Assembly: GCF_037325665.1 (NCBI RefSeq)
Contig: NC_090260.1
Coordinates: 35,004,632-35,068,631 of the forward strand
Reading direction: 5' to 3'
Source: Littorina saxatilis
Lineage: Eukaryota; Mollusca; Gastropoda; Littorinimorpha; Littorinidae
Length of the DNA: 64,000 nt
A program made the position numbers and the translations under genes. Under the pieces are notes generated by a model. That model did not search any database and was not told the origin of the DNA. It was given only the letters and a program-made list of their open reading frames with translations. Of this stretch, positions 20,445-34,200 are shown one piece after another (the first letter of the stretch is position 1; each line of letters starts with the position of its first letter).

Positions 20445-21970
20445 TGATGCTGTCATATTTTGAACGTCTTTTATTCAAGGGCAAAGGCCAATAGAGTTTA
20501 AAACAGTACAAACTGAAGAACATTCAAAAGGATGATATCATAATGTCAAAATTACATTTTCATGAATAAAGAAGTAAACAAATTAGCAAAAATAACAAGA
20601 AACAGTGACAATAGGGAATCACGTCAGCAGTATCTCTCATCATCAGCCATTGACATTAGAATTTGCAAAAGTTTCAATATCAAGTATAGCGAAGACAAAG
20701 AGCAAAACCCTGTGATGTAATTCAATCAGGTGACGTCCATTTAATTGATGTAGGAATTTGTCAAGCTATGTCAGTCAATTCCAAACATTACTTTTGTAAA
20801 GCAAACAACATTTTTGTAATTTTAATTTCTATCGGTCACGAAAAAATGTATGTGAACTTTTAAAGCAGGACTAGTTATACGGAAACATAATTCTTTAGAT
20901 GGTGATGATCTTTCGGATGAGGATGGTTTTTTTTGCCAGAATAAAGTCACCATAGCAGCAATAGTGACAAAGAAAATGGTGTAGGAACTGTGTGGATTAC
21001 CTGGACATGATTTGGTCAGTTTCACTTACTCCTGTGTTTGTTATGTTTGTAAGTCAGGGTGCTCTGATCGAGTGTTCGCGTTTTCTGTCTGTGCTCTAGT
21101 GTGTCATTTTTTGCAAAATGAAGTTATAAATAGCATACATGCTCAACATCATGTTCATTAAGCATGGAACATTTGGTGATGATAGAGCTTCAGTTAGGTC
21201 TGCTAGACAGGTTTGTTTACAACTACTAGCTTAAGTTTAGTTTGATGGCGGCAGACTCAGGCTGGCAGAAAGATACGGGAGAGGCAGAGCCAGTCACAAT
21301 AGTGTTAAAATAGTGAGGAAATCATCACGACAAAGACTCCGCTATATTTCTTTTTTCAATCAGCTGCCAAGCTTTGCATGTGTATTCAGCTGTAGTGCAA
21401 AAACAGCAAGGAAACCATGATGCAAAGACTACATGTACCAATATGTTTCTCTAACATGTCAAAACAGAGTACAAAACAACAAAGAAGCAAATTAACACAC
21501 AGGTAAAACAAAAAGCAACTGTAAGAAAGAACAAAAGTTCTTGTAAAACAAAGAATTTAGAAGCTATGAAAGGAGAATAGAAAGTAATGAAACAAGAAAA
21601 TAAGCAATGAAACAGATGGACAAAGTGGATTGACCCAGGCCACAGCAAGATGAAATGAATCATATAGCGATCATCATGAAAAGGATGGTAATTAACAATT
21701 GTGAATAATCTACTGCAGACAATAAAGGTCTATATATGGAATGTGAACATTACCTTGCAAAATTTTGCTGTATTTACATGAGAAAACAAGTTACACATTA
21801 ACACACATATGCAAGAATATGGCACATGACTCAAAACTATCATATCCACCTTAAATACTGAACTCAGGACTTTATACGATAAAAATAGAAAGTATAATAC
21901 TGCTTAACATAAGAAATTGCATCCAAATTGAATTTAACAGGTATTTTAGATGTGTTTGAGAGCTCCAAAC
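20445..21970. other. AT-rich stretch without recognised features
   Basis: No coding frame beyond chance length, no tandem array and no clear element ends. Intergenic. Confidence 0.5.
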
Positions 21971-21974
21971 TTGA

Positions 21975-22505
21975 CCTTTTCCCTGCCTGTAAGACATCAG
22001 CTGACGTCCTACGTAAAGTGCATCCCCAGTGCCTATAGGACGTCCACTGACGTCCTCGCTTATTCCGACTTTTCCTGCATCCGTATCTGGATCAAAAGTA
22101 GTAAGCTATCTTCAAACGGTTAGCGGAAACCGTTGGGATGGTTAAATTTAGAAGGAATTGCGTGGTACGTCATAGGGAAAGCCTTTTTTTTCGATTGCCG
22201 ATTTGCTGCTGGCTGCTCAGAGAGGAGTTTTCCGTGTAAACAATGGCGTTGCACGCTTCGCCACAGCAGCCATGTGGTTCTACACAGACAACGTACACCA
22301 CTTTGCAAGTTCTGCAGCTGATTATGGAAGATGAGGGAACTAGTTCTGATACTGATTTGCAGTCAGATGATTCTTTAGAGCACGAGGATGATTGTGACAG
22401 TGAGTACGATGTTGATATGCGGCAGTTACTCGAGCGACTTCAGGAAGCTGACGCTGTGCAGTCCGACTCGCAGGTAGAAAATGCAGAACCAACAAACAGG
22501 TAGCT
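21975..22505 (+). mobile_element. possible 5' part of a piggyBac-like element with acidic open frame
   Basis: A left end-like ccttttccctgcctgtaaga with repeated tgacgtcct words is followed by an open frame (22243-22503, 86 codons) starting MALHASPQQPCGS and running into a very acidic stretch (EDEGTSSDTDLQSDDSLEHE). piggyBac-type transposases often start with such an acidic region. The frame ends just before the inverted-repeat element at 22.58 kb. No DDD catalytic core is present, so the family call is tentative; it could equally be a first exon of an unknown gene. Confidence 0.3.
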
Positions 22506-25230
22506 AATGAAACAATACTATTCACAGTCGATGCAGTTTGAATCCAGATTCAAAATCCTCATTCATTGTCCTAAAAAAATGTATTTTTTACAAGTAAAAT
22601 GACTATTTCTAAGAATACTCACCTCAATTTAACTAATAGGAGTTACCTTACTTACGAGTGCTAGACTGAGAAGCGTCCTATGTTACCAGTACTAGACTGT
22701 AAACAAGGTCGCTAACTCTAGATTTCCGTCGGTATACCATTTAGGGGAGTAGTCTCCCTTTGTTGGTAGTACCTCTCTGCGCATGTGCCAATGCCCATAA
22801 TCCCCAGTTTCAATTCGAAGCTATTAAGTCAATAGCGGGGTTGGTGGGAGGGTCTCTGGTTAAATTGAGGTGAGTATTCTTAGAAATAGTCATTTTACTT
22901 GTAAAAAATACATATTTCTTTCGAATACATCACCTCAATTTAACTAATAGGAGAATAGATAACAGGCTGGAGGGTTGACTTTCGATCGGTAATCTAGTGT
23001 CACCTCACCCGACTCAGCCCATTTGTCCGGAATCCCCCCTGTAAAATCGGGGGAAGAAAAGGATAGATCATCGGACTGAGAAGCAAGAAATCCTGAGTCG
23101 GGCGAGTGGCAAGTTGCATTGTTGCCACTGTGTCAACTTGCTCCAGAAAGGGACAATCGAAAGAAAGTCCCACCTGTCAATGTAGAGCTGGTTTCTACTC
23201 GATGGTCGTTACTATTCCTCTGATCACTTGTCTTTATCAATGTTGGGTTATGGTTATGACTTGCCATTATGCGCCTTGAGCGACCCAACTTCCCAGCAAC
23301 GTAAAGTTCTGCAGGCGGATCAGGTGAACGACCTAAAAGACGAGGAATGGTCAGAGATAACAATTCCTCTAATACCTTGAACTTATCACCAAGGTGCGTC
23401 TCTGCGACTGATCCTCCATTTAAGGGAGATTGACAGAGTTTCCAGAGATCCTCTAGAATTCTGGTCTGAGGCACCACTTTCCATGGCAAACAATTGTGCC
23501 AGTCGCATGAATGAATATATATATCCTCTCTGAATTTACCTCTCTAATGAGGATGGTAGGCACAGATACCAGTGTAAATTCAGGCTGACTTAGCTGTTCC
23601 TCCTGCGTGACAGGAAGTAAGCGCAAGTGCGCTCAGCAGTACGGTCACTGTCTGCACCTTACCTGTGCCTGTCTCAACGCATGTGGGGGCTATAAGCCTA
23701 CCCTTAATGGTTATAGGTACCATTTGTCCTAGAATAGCCAGTGAAAGACAGCCAGCTGTATTGCCTTTACCCAAGGGGAAAACCTGCTTCTTACTTTGAA
23801 ATTCCACACTTATAGCGTGAGGGGGTCCCCAGTGACCATGGGCATCTCTGAGCCCTTATTGGCTGAATGACCGCTCTTGTCTTACTCAAGAGGGTGCCAT
23901 GCCTGGCATGCAACTCACTGAGAGGTCCCATTTGTGATTTCAGCAGGACCGTTTTCTGGCTTGATCAGCCAGGTCCTTGATCTAGGTTTTCTGTAAACAT
24001 GGTTGTAGGTGGCATCTGCTGGGTTGTCTGCCCAGCATAGGTTTTGTGGGTTCTGGGACACTCCAGATTTCTGTAGAGCTCACAAGTTCTTAGATGACTA
24101 TGCAGTGATGTTCTCCGGCCTATGGCCGAAGGTGCACTATCTTGGGCTGATGCAAAGTTCTGCCCCCTGGTAGTTGAACTCACAAAGATGTCTTATGTTG
24201 TGATCTCAGTAGTACTTCTGCCTAGATCACCCAAGTCCATATCTGGATTTTCAGTAGGCGTGGCTGTGGGCGGCAAGTGTTGCATTGTCTGACCAGCATA
24301 GCTTTGTGAGCTCTGGGGCACTTCAGCTGTTTGTGGAGCTGAGCTCTAGGGTGACTATGCAGAGTTGTTTTCAGGCCCCTGCCTGAGGCAGGAGGTGTAC
24401 TCTCTTGGTCTGATGCATAGTTCTGACTTGACAAAGGTCTTAGTCAGCACCCGAGTTGCCACGTTTCTCGCCCAAAAACGACGCGTAGCCGTAGACTGGG
24501 AGTGAGTGAGATAGGCTGGTGTGGTATTCCTGGCTCCAGCTAGGATCTCACTGTGTCTCTACCTCAGGCTCTTCGAGCGAGGGAGAAAAGGCTGGTGTGG
24601 TATTCCTGGCTCCAGCTAGGATCTCACTGTGTCTCTACCTCAAGCTCTTAGAGTGACACAACTTATACTCACCCAATAACCTTGTGTCACCGTAGACTGG
24701 GAGCGAGGGAGATAGCCTTGTGTGGTATTCCTAGCTCCTGCTAGGATCTCACTGTGTCTCTTTCCTCCAGCTCCTTTAGCTTTTGAGTCCAGGCATTTTA
24801 GAGCGCCAGTTGTAAGAGGCAAACGAAGCTTGTCCAATTCAAGGTTCGGTTGGAAGGGGTGGCTGAGCCTTCCCAAATCCAAGTGTGTCTGTGGCCGTAC
24901 CCAATACCCCTAAAGGTAGAGGAAGCTCTTCTTGTTCCAGGAAAATTTGACTCAATGATGGAGGGACGTATGGTTTACCCAGTCCAAGATGTCTGGCAGC
25001 ACTAATCAATCCGCATGGGCTGAGAGGTCCTCCTTGATCTATGAAATCTGGCCCATGGATCTCATAGTGCGGATGGCTGGCCAGACCTCAGACTATCTCT
25101 CAGTGTCCTTCCTGGAAAGTCCATGGAAAAACGGGCGGAGTCACCTCGGGAGACATTCCCTCTTTAGTCAAGTCTGTCCGTCTCTGAAGCATGACGTAGG
25201 TTGAGTGCTGTCCCTGTTGAAGGGTTTTGC

Positions 25231-25295
25231 CTTGACTTGGTTTGTTTGTTTGCTTAACGCCCAGCCGACCACGAAGCGTCATATCAGGGCGGTTC
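25231..25295 (-). mobile_element. 5'-truncated SINE tail with target-site duplication
   Basis: tttgtttgtttgcttaacgc plus ccagccgaccacgaagcgtc is the reverse of the tail of the SINE at 7480-7765. The word cttgacttgg flanks it on both sides, as a target-site duplication. Confidence 0.75.
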
Positions 25296-27516
25296 TTGAC
25301 TTGGTCCAAGGATGATAACCATGAGGTTTTGTAGCCTAAGGACTGCCTGACCCTGGGGTAGGTTGTCTTCCAAAAGCTGCTGATCATCTCAGGGGCACCT
25401 GTCCAGTGATCTTAAACGGCCCATCCCTTCTCTAGGACGTCTACTGTCGTCTCTCCTGTTGATGCTTCTGCCAGAGTTGTTACCATTATCAGTCGAGATG
25501 TGACCTGTTACAGGTGTCGGACATCCTCTGTTGAGTGTCGACTGTGCAATCTGACATTTCTATCATCATCCCCTGGCTGATGCGGGTGTCAGATGACATT
25601 CAGGAAGAAGGGGCAACTCTTACAAGTTGTTACGCTGAGTCCGTCCACAGGTCATGAAAGCATTCTGTACTTGACGATCTCAGAGCACTTCTTCCCCCGT
25701 CTCTGCGTTATCTCCAACAGCTCCCCGCCTTGTGATGTAGCCTGAACATGCTCACCCGTGTTGCCCGACGCTTGTATGGCAAGATTCTTGGGCCTGTTAC
25801 CCTGTTGAACAAGCTCCACTCCAAGTGTGAGTGATCTTCAGAGTCGTTTCCTCAGGCAAATGTATTGAGACACTTTGATTCCTCTTATCTTGGTACGCAG
25901 TGTCTGTCTTGTAGCTGTGTATCCGAAGGAGACATCTAGAGACCTCAAGAGCTTGCAGTATGCATGGAAACTGATGTGACTACTATACCCTGTTCAGTTG
26001 TCCACCGCTGTTTGACTGGTGAACTGTATGCAGATTGCAGGTGCCATCTTGATACTGGTAGGGCGGCTCCCCGGTGTGAAGGTTGTAGCCTCTAACCATT
26101 AGCTCTCCATTCCAGGTGATGAAGATAACTAGGAGGCTCTAGGCATTCTCCTCACACTCCCAGACTTCTGTGTAGCCGGGCACTGCTGAATATGGTCAGG
26201 CCTGAAGTGTTGGTCTAGTTCCAAGAGCGTTAAACATTAGGTCTTCCTCAGTCCGTCAGGAGGTGGTAGACAGGCAATGGGGGGCGGGAGCTGTCCTTCT
26301 GGTGCTGAAGCATCGCTACAGGCAGTTTGCAGCACTGAATACTGGTAGTCAAAATGCATGAAGCCACCATCATGATGGGGAACCCTGGCAAAGATAGTGG
26401 TGGGAGGGGCCCAGTCCTGTCAACAGCCGTGTTTCGGGGTCACCTCAAGGGAGAGGTTGCAGACGAGGCTGTAGCTACCTCAGGGAGATTCTACTCATGT
26501 TACGCCCAGTGGACGTCTTGCCTGACAGCTGGAGGGTCTGTCATAAGCTGTCGCAACGATCCAGGGAGTTATCAGGGCGAAAAGGAAGCCTGTCTCTTCC
26601 TGTGCTTACTGGAGGTATTCCCCCAGAGCGCCCGACATTGTCTGTTTGGTAATGTCTACGTATATATAAATACATGTCAATATGACTTAATTCCCCCTCG
26701 TACTGATAACGGCATGGATGTGCCAAGAGTTTATCCAGTACCTTTCTCATGAGAGTAGCCGCTCTGTCTAGGAGGCATAGTTAATTGTGTGTTGTAACAA
26801 CATCCGTTTAGCAAATATGTTATAATTTCCATAATATGAAATGATAAACATTGTATCCCTTGTATGAACCTGACTAGAGCCAGTGTTATTTAAGGGCGGC
26901 CTCTTATTGTTAGGTCCTGTTGTCTACTTCTGAGAACCTAGTCGTAGGATTAGGTGACAACAGTAGAGATGTGGCCTTGTTAAAGGTCAAAGGCTTAGGT
27001 TTTGCCTACGAACCAGGAATAAGTAGAGGCATGACAACATTATAGGAAGCTCCCCTGTGAGTATTATTCAGAGCCTTGCTCGATCTTGCATGTTGTGAAA
27101 ACTCAGCTGAGTGTAATACTCATGTGTTAACAACCAAGTTTATTCATGCCCCTAAGGCATGGTTTCAACTGTATATTATTCATAACATGTCATTCAAGTG
27201 TAATGTACATCAATTGTGCACTGGAACAGAACATAAGTATATATGTGTGCCTGTTCTAATTGAATTTGAAGAGCTGTCTCCTGGCACTGTGGTATCAACA
27301 GATTTTAGCTGAGTGTAAATCTCAAAGTGTAAACACTTGAGTTTATCCATAAGTTAAATCTTTTACCACTCAGATAGCTAATTTAAACACTCCATGAAAA
27401 TGGAATTTGTAACATCAACTGACTTCTTTGATACCCTTTGCCAAGAAAAAGAATATATCCCAATAAAGATGTCCCATCTGTGTTTGCATACACTTTAATT
27501 CTTCCTTGTCAATTTA

Positions 27517-27517
<1 letters not shown>

Positions 27518-27548
<31 letters not shown>
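27518..27548. repeat. poly(T) run followed by AT-rich repeat
   Basis: A run of about 30 T, followed to 27580 by ta-rich simple sequence, inside the 6.4-kb fossil element. Confidence 0.85.
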
Positions 27549-27554
<6 letters not shown>

Positions 27555-27907
27555 AATATATATTTATATATATATATAATGTGTATGTATGCACGCATAC
27601 AAGTTAATCAAGTTAAGCTGGCAAGGAAAGTATTCTTTATCCAATTTGAAGAAGTACCACCACGTGGTCTCTGTGAGTCCACCATGATCATCTGATAAAA
27701 ATACCAAAACCATAATCTGCCAACCGCAGAAAACATCGTTTCCCAGAAACATAGGAGAGAGAATTACTTGCCTTTCTCTGAGAGTAAAGGAAGTTCCCTC
27801 CGTAATATTCCCGGAGGCGCATATCTCAATCTCAGTGTTTGGTTTTCTTTCCAAGTGGGCGAGGTTTGTTGTTGTTATTCTTCGATACAACCCGCTTTCA
27901 GTTCTAT

Positions 27908-28140
27908 CAGCGTTCAAGCGTACTGCGGTCCGTATCTACGCTGCCCGCAAAAGTCATCGCAGTTTGTAATGACCGAAGTATTCATACGCCATATGTAACA
28001 TTCGCGGGCGCTCTGTGCCTTCAGATCAATCAGCGTTCAAGCGTACTGCGTTCCGTATCTACGCTGCCCGCAAGAGTCATCGCAGTTTGTAATGACAGAA
28101 GTATTCATACGCCGTATGTAACCTTCGCGGGCGCTCGGTA
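27908..28140. repeat. tandem duplication of about 118 bp
   Basis: cagcgttcaagcgtactgcg through ttcgcgggcgctc occurs twice (from about 27908 and 28027) with few differences. The open frame across it is a repeat translation, not a recognised protein. Confidence 0.8.
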
Positions 28141-28970
28141 CTTTGTACGCCTAAAAATTCGGATCAGAAATGCGCTTCCGGTCGGGATAACGCGCATGGT
28201 AAACCTCGCTGTAGTCGATAAAAAGCTGTTAAAACGCAAAAAACTTCCGGGTAATTTCGAAGTTGAAGGTCTTGTTCGTATTCCTACATTGATGTGTAGG
28301 GTGACCTGCCGTTGCTTTCCATTGAAAGCGGCAAGGTAAGTTATCGTTCGCGGAGTTCTATTGCGCCAATGAAACCGGTCCAACCGCTGTAAATATCTGT
28401 TCGACATTCGTAACGACTGAGTAAAGAATAGTTGTCGTTCAATTGCATGTTCACTAGTTAAAAAAGACAAGTAACGGAGCCTGTTAGGCTCTGTGTGTCA
28501 ACAAGGTATCATTGATGATTGAAGTACCTTCTACTTATGACCAAGTAACTTTGTTACATTTTAAGCCGTTTCACTTTCATTTTCACGGTTCGTTACGTTG
28601 TTCAACGTGATGAATCATTGAATGTATACGGGCGTAGTAATCGCCCTTAAAAAGGAAAGCCCAAACCGTGATTGAAGGTGAATGTTGTAGTTCCTGTGAA
28701 GGAAGTCTTCTTAGACGGGAAAGGTCTAAATACACGTCTAGCTCCCCGTAGCAAGAAATTGAAACTGGGGATTATGGGCATTGGCACATGCGCAGAGAGG
28801 TACTACCAACAAAGGGAGACTACTCCCCTAAATGGTATACCGACGGAAATCTAGAGTTAGCGACCTTGTTTACAGTCTAGTACTGGTAACATAGGACGCT
28901 TCTCAGTCTAGCACTCGTAAGTAAGGTAACTCCTATTAGTTAAATTGAGGTGATGTATTCGAAAGAAATA

Positions 28971-29650
28971 CCATATAACATGTACTTCATATATCATGGG
29001 TTCAGGTATTATTGACACAAACAAACAAAACTGCATACATGTACAAAACTTGTGAAAATGTGTTCCATTGATAAAATAGTAAAACTCTACAAAAACCCTG
29101 TTTACTGTTACATGTGCTTTACTGACAGAAATAACGATGGTTTTGTGGTATCTATATGACTGTTTCTTCTCATTGAATTTTGAATATATTTGTATTCTAT
29201 TTACTATGAATTAAATGAAAAATTCCTGTTATTAAAAGATCCTAAACCAGGCCTAGTTGGACACTTGATTTTATTTAATGCATATATACACATACGTATT
29301 AAATGTAGTTTTACTTCTTTCATATAACACTGGAGTAATGGCAAGCATGACAAAATTGTTCAGCTGTGCAAATATTGCAGCATATGTTCATAACCGTCAG
29401 ATTATGACTAAAATTACAACAAAGATTCCTTTAAAACAGGAGCACACAAGTTGTATAAGCTCTCCCTCCAAAACCTCTTCAACACCTTCCTTGTACAAAA
29501 ATGAATAACAAAACAAAAGAAAAAATCAAAGCAAAAGAAAACAAGCTGGGGAAAGCAAGTATCCCAGAAAGTATGACAAACACACAAAATTGTAAATTTA
29601 CACACACACAAATCCAATGTCTGACAAATAATAAATTGTAAACTTACAAA
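28971..29650. other. no gene seen
   Basis: AT-rich sequence between the fossil element and the 3' array of gene B. On the minus strand an AATAAA (complement tttatt at 29270-29275) could serve gene B as a distant poly(A) signal, but this is weak. Confidence 0.3.
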
Positions 29651-29654
29651 AAAA

Positions 29655-31145
29655 ATCTGTAACACAGGAATACTTGTGGATCTGCTTAGAGCAGCACATA
29701 ACTACTTGTGGATCTGCTAAGAGCAGCATAGAACTACCTGTCAAGGGCGGATCAATTCACTTTGGAGGGGGGGGTTACAAAATGACTGCGAAGATACAAG
29801 TTCGGCGCCTAAGCCTCTACGGGGGTCCGGGGGCATGCCCCCCCGGAAATTTTTTTTATCCAAAGAAGCAAAATAGAGCTATCTGGTGCATCCTGAGCCA
29901 ATAAATTACCTCTTTCTTTGGGGGGGTGGGGGGGGGTTACGTAACCCGTGTAACCCCCCCCCCAGATCCGCCCTTGCCTGTGGATCTGCTTAGAGCAGCA
30001 CATAACTACTTGTGGATCTGCTTAGAGCAGCACATATATAACTACTTGTGGATCTGCATAAAGCAGCACATAACTACTTGTGGACCTGCTTAAAGCAGCA
30101 AATAACTACTTGTGGATCTGCTTAGAGCAGCACATAACTACTTGTTGATTTGCTAAGAGCAGCACAGAACTACTTGTTCATTTGTACTTGTGGATCTGCA
30201 TAGAGCAGCACATAACTACTTGTTGATTTGCTAAGAGCAGCACATAACTACCGTACTTGTTGATTTGCTAAGAGCAGCACATAACTACTTGTTGATTTGC
30301 TAAGAGCAGCACAGAACTACTTGTTGATTTGCTAAGAGCAGCACAGAACTACTTGTTGATTTGCTAAGAGCAGCACATAACTACTTGTTGATTTGCTAAG
30401 AGCAGCACATACCAACTATTTGTAGATCTGCTAAGAGCAGCACAGAACTACTTGTGGATCTGCTTAGAGCAGCACAGAACTACTTGTGGATCTGCTAAGA
30501 GCAGCACATAACTACTTGTTGATTTGCTAAGAGCAGCACATAACTACTTGTTGATTTGCTAAGAGCAGCACATAACTACTTGTTGATTTGCTAAGAGCAG
30601 CACATAACTACTTGTTGATTTGCTAAGAGCAACACATAACTAATTGTTGATTTGCTAAGAGCAACACATAACTAATTGTTGATTTGCTAAGAGCAGCACA
30701 GAACTACTTGTTGATTTGCTAAGAGCAGCACAGAACTACTTGTTGATTTGCTAAGAGCAGCACATAACTACTTGTTGATTTGCTAAGAGCAGCACATAAC
30801 TACCGTACTTGTTGATTTGCTAAGAGCAGCACATACCAACTATTTGTAGATCTGCTAAGAGCAGCACATAACTACTTGTTGATTTGCTAAGAGCAGCACA
30901 TAACTACCGTACTTGTTGATTTGCTAAGAGCAGCACAGAACTACTTGTGGTTCTGCTAAGAGCAGCACAGAACTACTTGTGGATCTGCTAAGAGCAGCAC
31001 AGAACTACTTGTGGATCTGCTAAGAGCAGCACAGAACTACTTGTGGATCTGCTAAGAGCAGCACAGAACTACTTGTGGATCTGCTAAGAGCAGCACAGAA
31101 CTACTTGTGGATCTGCTAAGAGCAGCACAAAACTACTTGTGGATG
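29655..31145 (-). repeat. 32-bp minisatellite derived from the last codons and stop of gene B
   Basis: On the minus strand the unit is agttctgtgctgctcttagc plus agatccacaagt. The part atccacaagtag equals the last three codons and stop of gene B (ATC CAC AAG TAG, ending at 31133). About 40 copies extend into the 3' UTR, with variants (atcaacaag, aacacat). Each unit also has a pyrimidine-rich tract and cag just before atccac, so it resembles a small terminal exon. Confidence 0.9.
29742..29976. mobile_element. 235-bp MITE with CAAGGGCGGATC ends inside the array
   Basis: Inverted ends caagggcggatc and gatccgcccttg continue inward into G/C runs and ggttac words. The five bases cctgt flank it on both sides (29737-29741 and 29977-29981), and joining them restores a repeat unit. 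Non-coding; hAT-like or related family by its ends. Confidence 0.8.
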
Positions 31146-31283
31146 TGGCTGGCCATGTAGTAGAGCTCCTCGCTCTTTCTCTGGCCTGAGCTGAACAGAT
31201 CCTGCAACTCCTTGCTGATGTCGGCAAAACTGGGGCGGCTTCTCTGCTTCTCCTGCCAGCAGTTCTGCATCAGCTTGTGGAAC
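31133..31283 (-). CDS. gene B exon 16 (last): kinase C-lobe end and stop
   Basis: After a tttcag acceptor it encodes [19 protein letters not shown], the classic C-lobe motif (CW...RP-F) of tyrosine kinases, then [11 protein letters not shown] and a short tail with a YY pair, ending HIHK and TAG. The shared codon with exon 15 makes ATG (Met). Confidence 0.9.
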
Positions 31284-34200
31284 CTGAAACATTGGTTACT
31301 TCCCCTGGTTATGGTCCTGAACTGTGACATGTTATTACTGTTTTAAAGGATAAAGATTGTTCCAATATTGTCGGGAGAAAAGCAAACAAATACGCAACAC
31401 AAACTTTCATAAAGCCACACTATGCTATCTGGAATCATGAATTAACCACTTTAACTTTATACTGTACAAATAGATGATGGTCTAAATTAACTCTGTCAGC
31501 TAGGATTTTCAAGCGTTGTGGAAGAGTAACTTTAGTGATATCCAGTTACAGCGAGCCAAACAATAACACTATGTTGACCAGTTAAAACCAGCAATTACAG
31601 CGAATAAGTGACTCCAATGTTTAAGTTATGCAATGTCCACTCGATATGACGCCTTTATCTTCTAAAAATCAGCACATTGGAGCCACACTTCACTGACGAT
31701 GGCCTGCAGTGATCGCTGAGCACGCGTGTTTCCCAAACTCTCACGACCTCCGGCAAAACACGTTGTTTGCTATCACTCAGGCCAAGCGATCATTGCCGCT
31801 ACAAATTGTAAACTCTGATGTGTATATTTTCAAAATATCGAGCCACAACCGTCGTATGAAGAAGAAGAAGAAGAAGAAAATATCGAGCGGAAAATCCTGA
31901 CCGAGTTATTCCCTGAAAATGTCTATTGTCAATGTGTTGACCAAAATGACAGCATAAACTGAGAACAACAATGTAACTTTAACTTAAATAGTCATAAAGA
32001 CATTATGAATTAGTCACTCCACTTGACGGCTTACACACTCCACAAAATCTCGACCAAAAATGAATAGGTAAATGAAGGTGTATGCAATCTGACTACTGGG
32101 GACTCCCACTATATCACATTTGCTAGAGGTCCATAAAATAATAGGTAATGCAACAAGAATGCCATGCGCCTAAATACCAAGAGGTACTGCCACAGTGAAG
32201 AGCAGCACACGCGACTCACATGTCGTTGGCAAGCTCTGGTTTCTCCATGCGTTTGCCAGCCTTGATGTGCGTGCCTATCTCCGCCCCGCGGATGTCAGAG
32301 TACGGCGTCTTTCCTGTCAGCAGCAAAACATTTCATTTGAGTGGAAATAACCAACCCCACATTTAAAACTTCACATCCTTCAAGACCTTACTTGTTCAGA
32401 TCAATTGTTCATAGCCTTTGTACATTTACCTCACTTTACATTCTCTTTTTTAAACCACCAGCTTTATGCAGCTCTAAAAAGCAGAGTTCTGCTGCCACTG
32501 AAAGGTGCATGTTGACTCAAGATGGTTAAAAATTAAAGTTGACAAAAATGCCACTGAACTCCCATTGAGAAAGGGTTCCATGTCATATAACACAGGAATT
32601 AAAGACAGACATAGCACGGCAGTAACAAGGAGAACGAATGGTAAAGTATGACACTGTCCATCATGCAACCTCTTGGCTCTGCCCACAGTGTCACGTGCCA
32701 TACCAACCTCATGATTTAATTAAAGACTAGGAACGGAGCAACACGTAACTTAGCTCTAACCCCAACCCATGTAGATGACAAAGAGAGAAAATGACAGGAA
32801 CGAACCGAGACTGAAGATCTCCCAGAGAGTGACACCGTAGGACCACACGTCGCTCTTCTCCGTGGCTGGTCTTTCCTCCAGCACTTCTGGGGCTGACCAC
32901 TTGGCCGACACCTTGTTCTGTACACACACACACAGTCCGTCAAAACACACACACACACACACAGAGCAAGCCAAAACATGTACACACAGCCAGTCAACAA
33001 AGCGAAGAAACAGGATGACAGACAGGAAAAGAAAGAGACTGGGCAGTACACTACATCCAATGCCCCGAGGCAAGTAAACCTGTTTCCAATCATTTTGCAC
33101 CACACCCCATGATGAAGACTGAGGAACTTAAAATGGAAGCAGCAGCAGAAGGTAATACAACACAGCAGACGGTAATACAACACAGCAGAAGATAACACAA
33201 CACAGCAGAAGATAACACAACACAGCAGAAGATAACACAACACAGCAGAAGATAACACAACACAGCAGAAGATAACACAACACAGCAGACGGTAATACAA
33301 CACAGCAGACCGTAATACAACACAGCAGACGGTAATACAACACAGCAGACAGTAATACAACACAGCAGACCGTAATACAACACAGCAGACGGTAATACAA
33401 CACAGCAGACGGTGATACAACACAGCAGAAGGTAATACAACACAGCAGACGGTAATACAACACAGCAGACGGTGATACAACACAGCAGAAGGTAATACAA
33501 CACAGCAGACGGTGATACAACACAGCAGAAGGTAATACAACACAGCAGAAGGTAATACAACACAGCAGACGGTAATACAACAGCAGAAGGTAATACAGTG
33601 GTACCTCTCTTTACGACCCCTCTCTTTTACGGGTCCCTCAATATTATGACCAACTTTTCTGTGACGGATTTTTTCTCCTTCTTTGTCTTAATATTTCTCA
33701 CCTCCATATTACGCCCCCCTCTCTCATACGACATACGACCGTCCATATGTGGACTTATAACAACTTTTCCCAAAATTATCACGGGTTTGGTTTACTCTAA
33801 CTTATATCTCCAGTCAAGTGAGTAAGCGATACGGACACAAACACGGGCTGAAATCCTGTCCGTGTACAACATCACTTCAGCACGCAAACGGCTGAAGCGA
33901 TGGTTTTCCGTTTCTATTTCATGTCATTACTTTATTTTGAATAGATAAAGGTCATTCGCCAGATGTCTGCTTCATTTTGCAAAGAACTGTGCAGAAACTC
34001 CTACCTTTTAAACACGCAAGGTTACAGAAACGTTATGAAAGTAATCGGAATATCGAACCAAAACCGAAAGTTGTGGTGACGTCATGAAATTTTGCGATGT
34101 ACGCATGCAAAGCGCGTGTAAACATTTTCGGTCTTGCTAACAATGGTGGACGACGAACACGGGTTTTGAAATCTGGAACTGTTCTTGGTTTTCCCCGATC

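Larger units (their letters stand above)
22575..28970 (-). mobile_element. 6.4-kb fossil element with long inverted ends, DIRS-like end architecture
   Basis: About 230 bases after 22640 (cacctcaatttaactaatag, then ggagttaccttacttacgag and on) recur inverted at 28735-28955, marking the two ends. At the left end an inner inverted pair (arms 22575-22640 and 22860-22915) is followed by a further copy of cacctcaatttaactaatag. The DIRS-like element at 61.03 kb has the same arrangement. The interior carries no recognisable protein domain, holds a SINE fragment at 25231-25295 and a 118-base tandem duplication at 27908-28140. It is an old, broken copy; the DIRS assignment rests on the ends only. Confidence 0.55.

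Noticed and set aside
23133-26752. Scattered frames of 60-130 codons in the 6.4-kb element
   Set aside because: None shows a recognisable domain; probably chance frames in decayed element sequence.
27839-28339. 166-codon plus-strand frame
   Set aside because: Its protein text is an internal duplication following the 118-bp tandem repeat inside a fossil element; no recognised domain.
29655-31145. CRISPR-like array
   Set aside because: Units follow one another with no unique spacers, and the unit matches the end of gene B; eukaryotic minisatellite.
33090-33580. Cys/Leu-rich frames of 150-275 codons
   Set aside because: Translation of the 20-bp minisatellite in intron 13.
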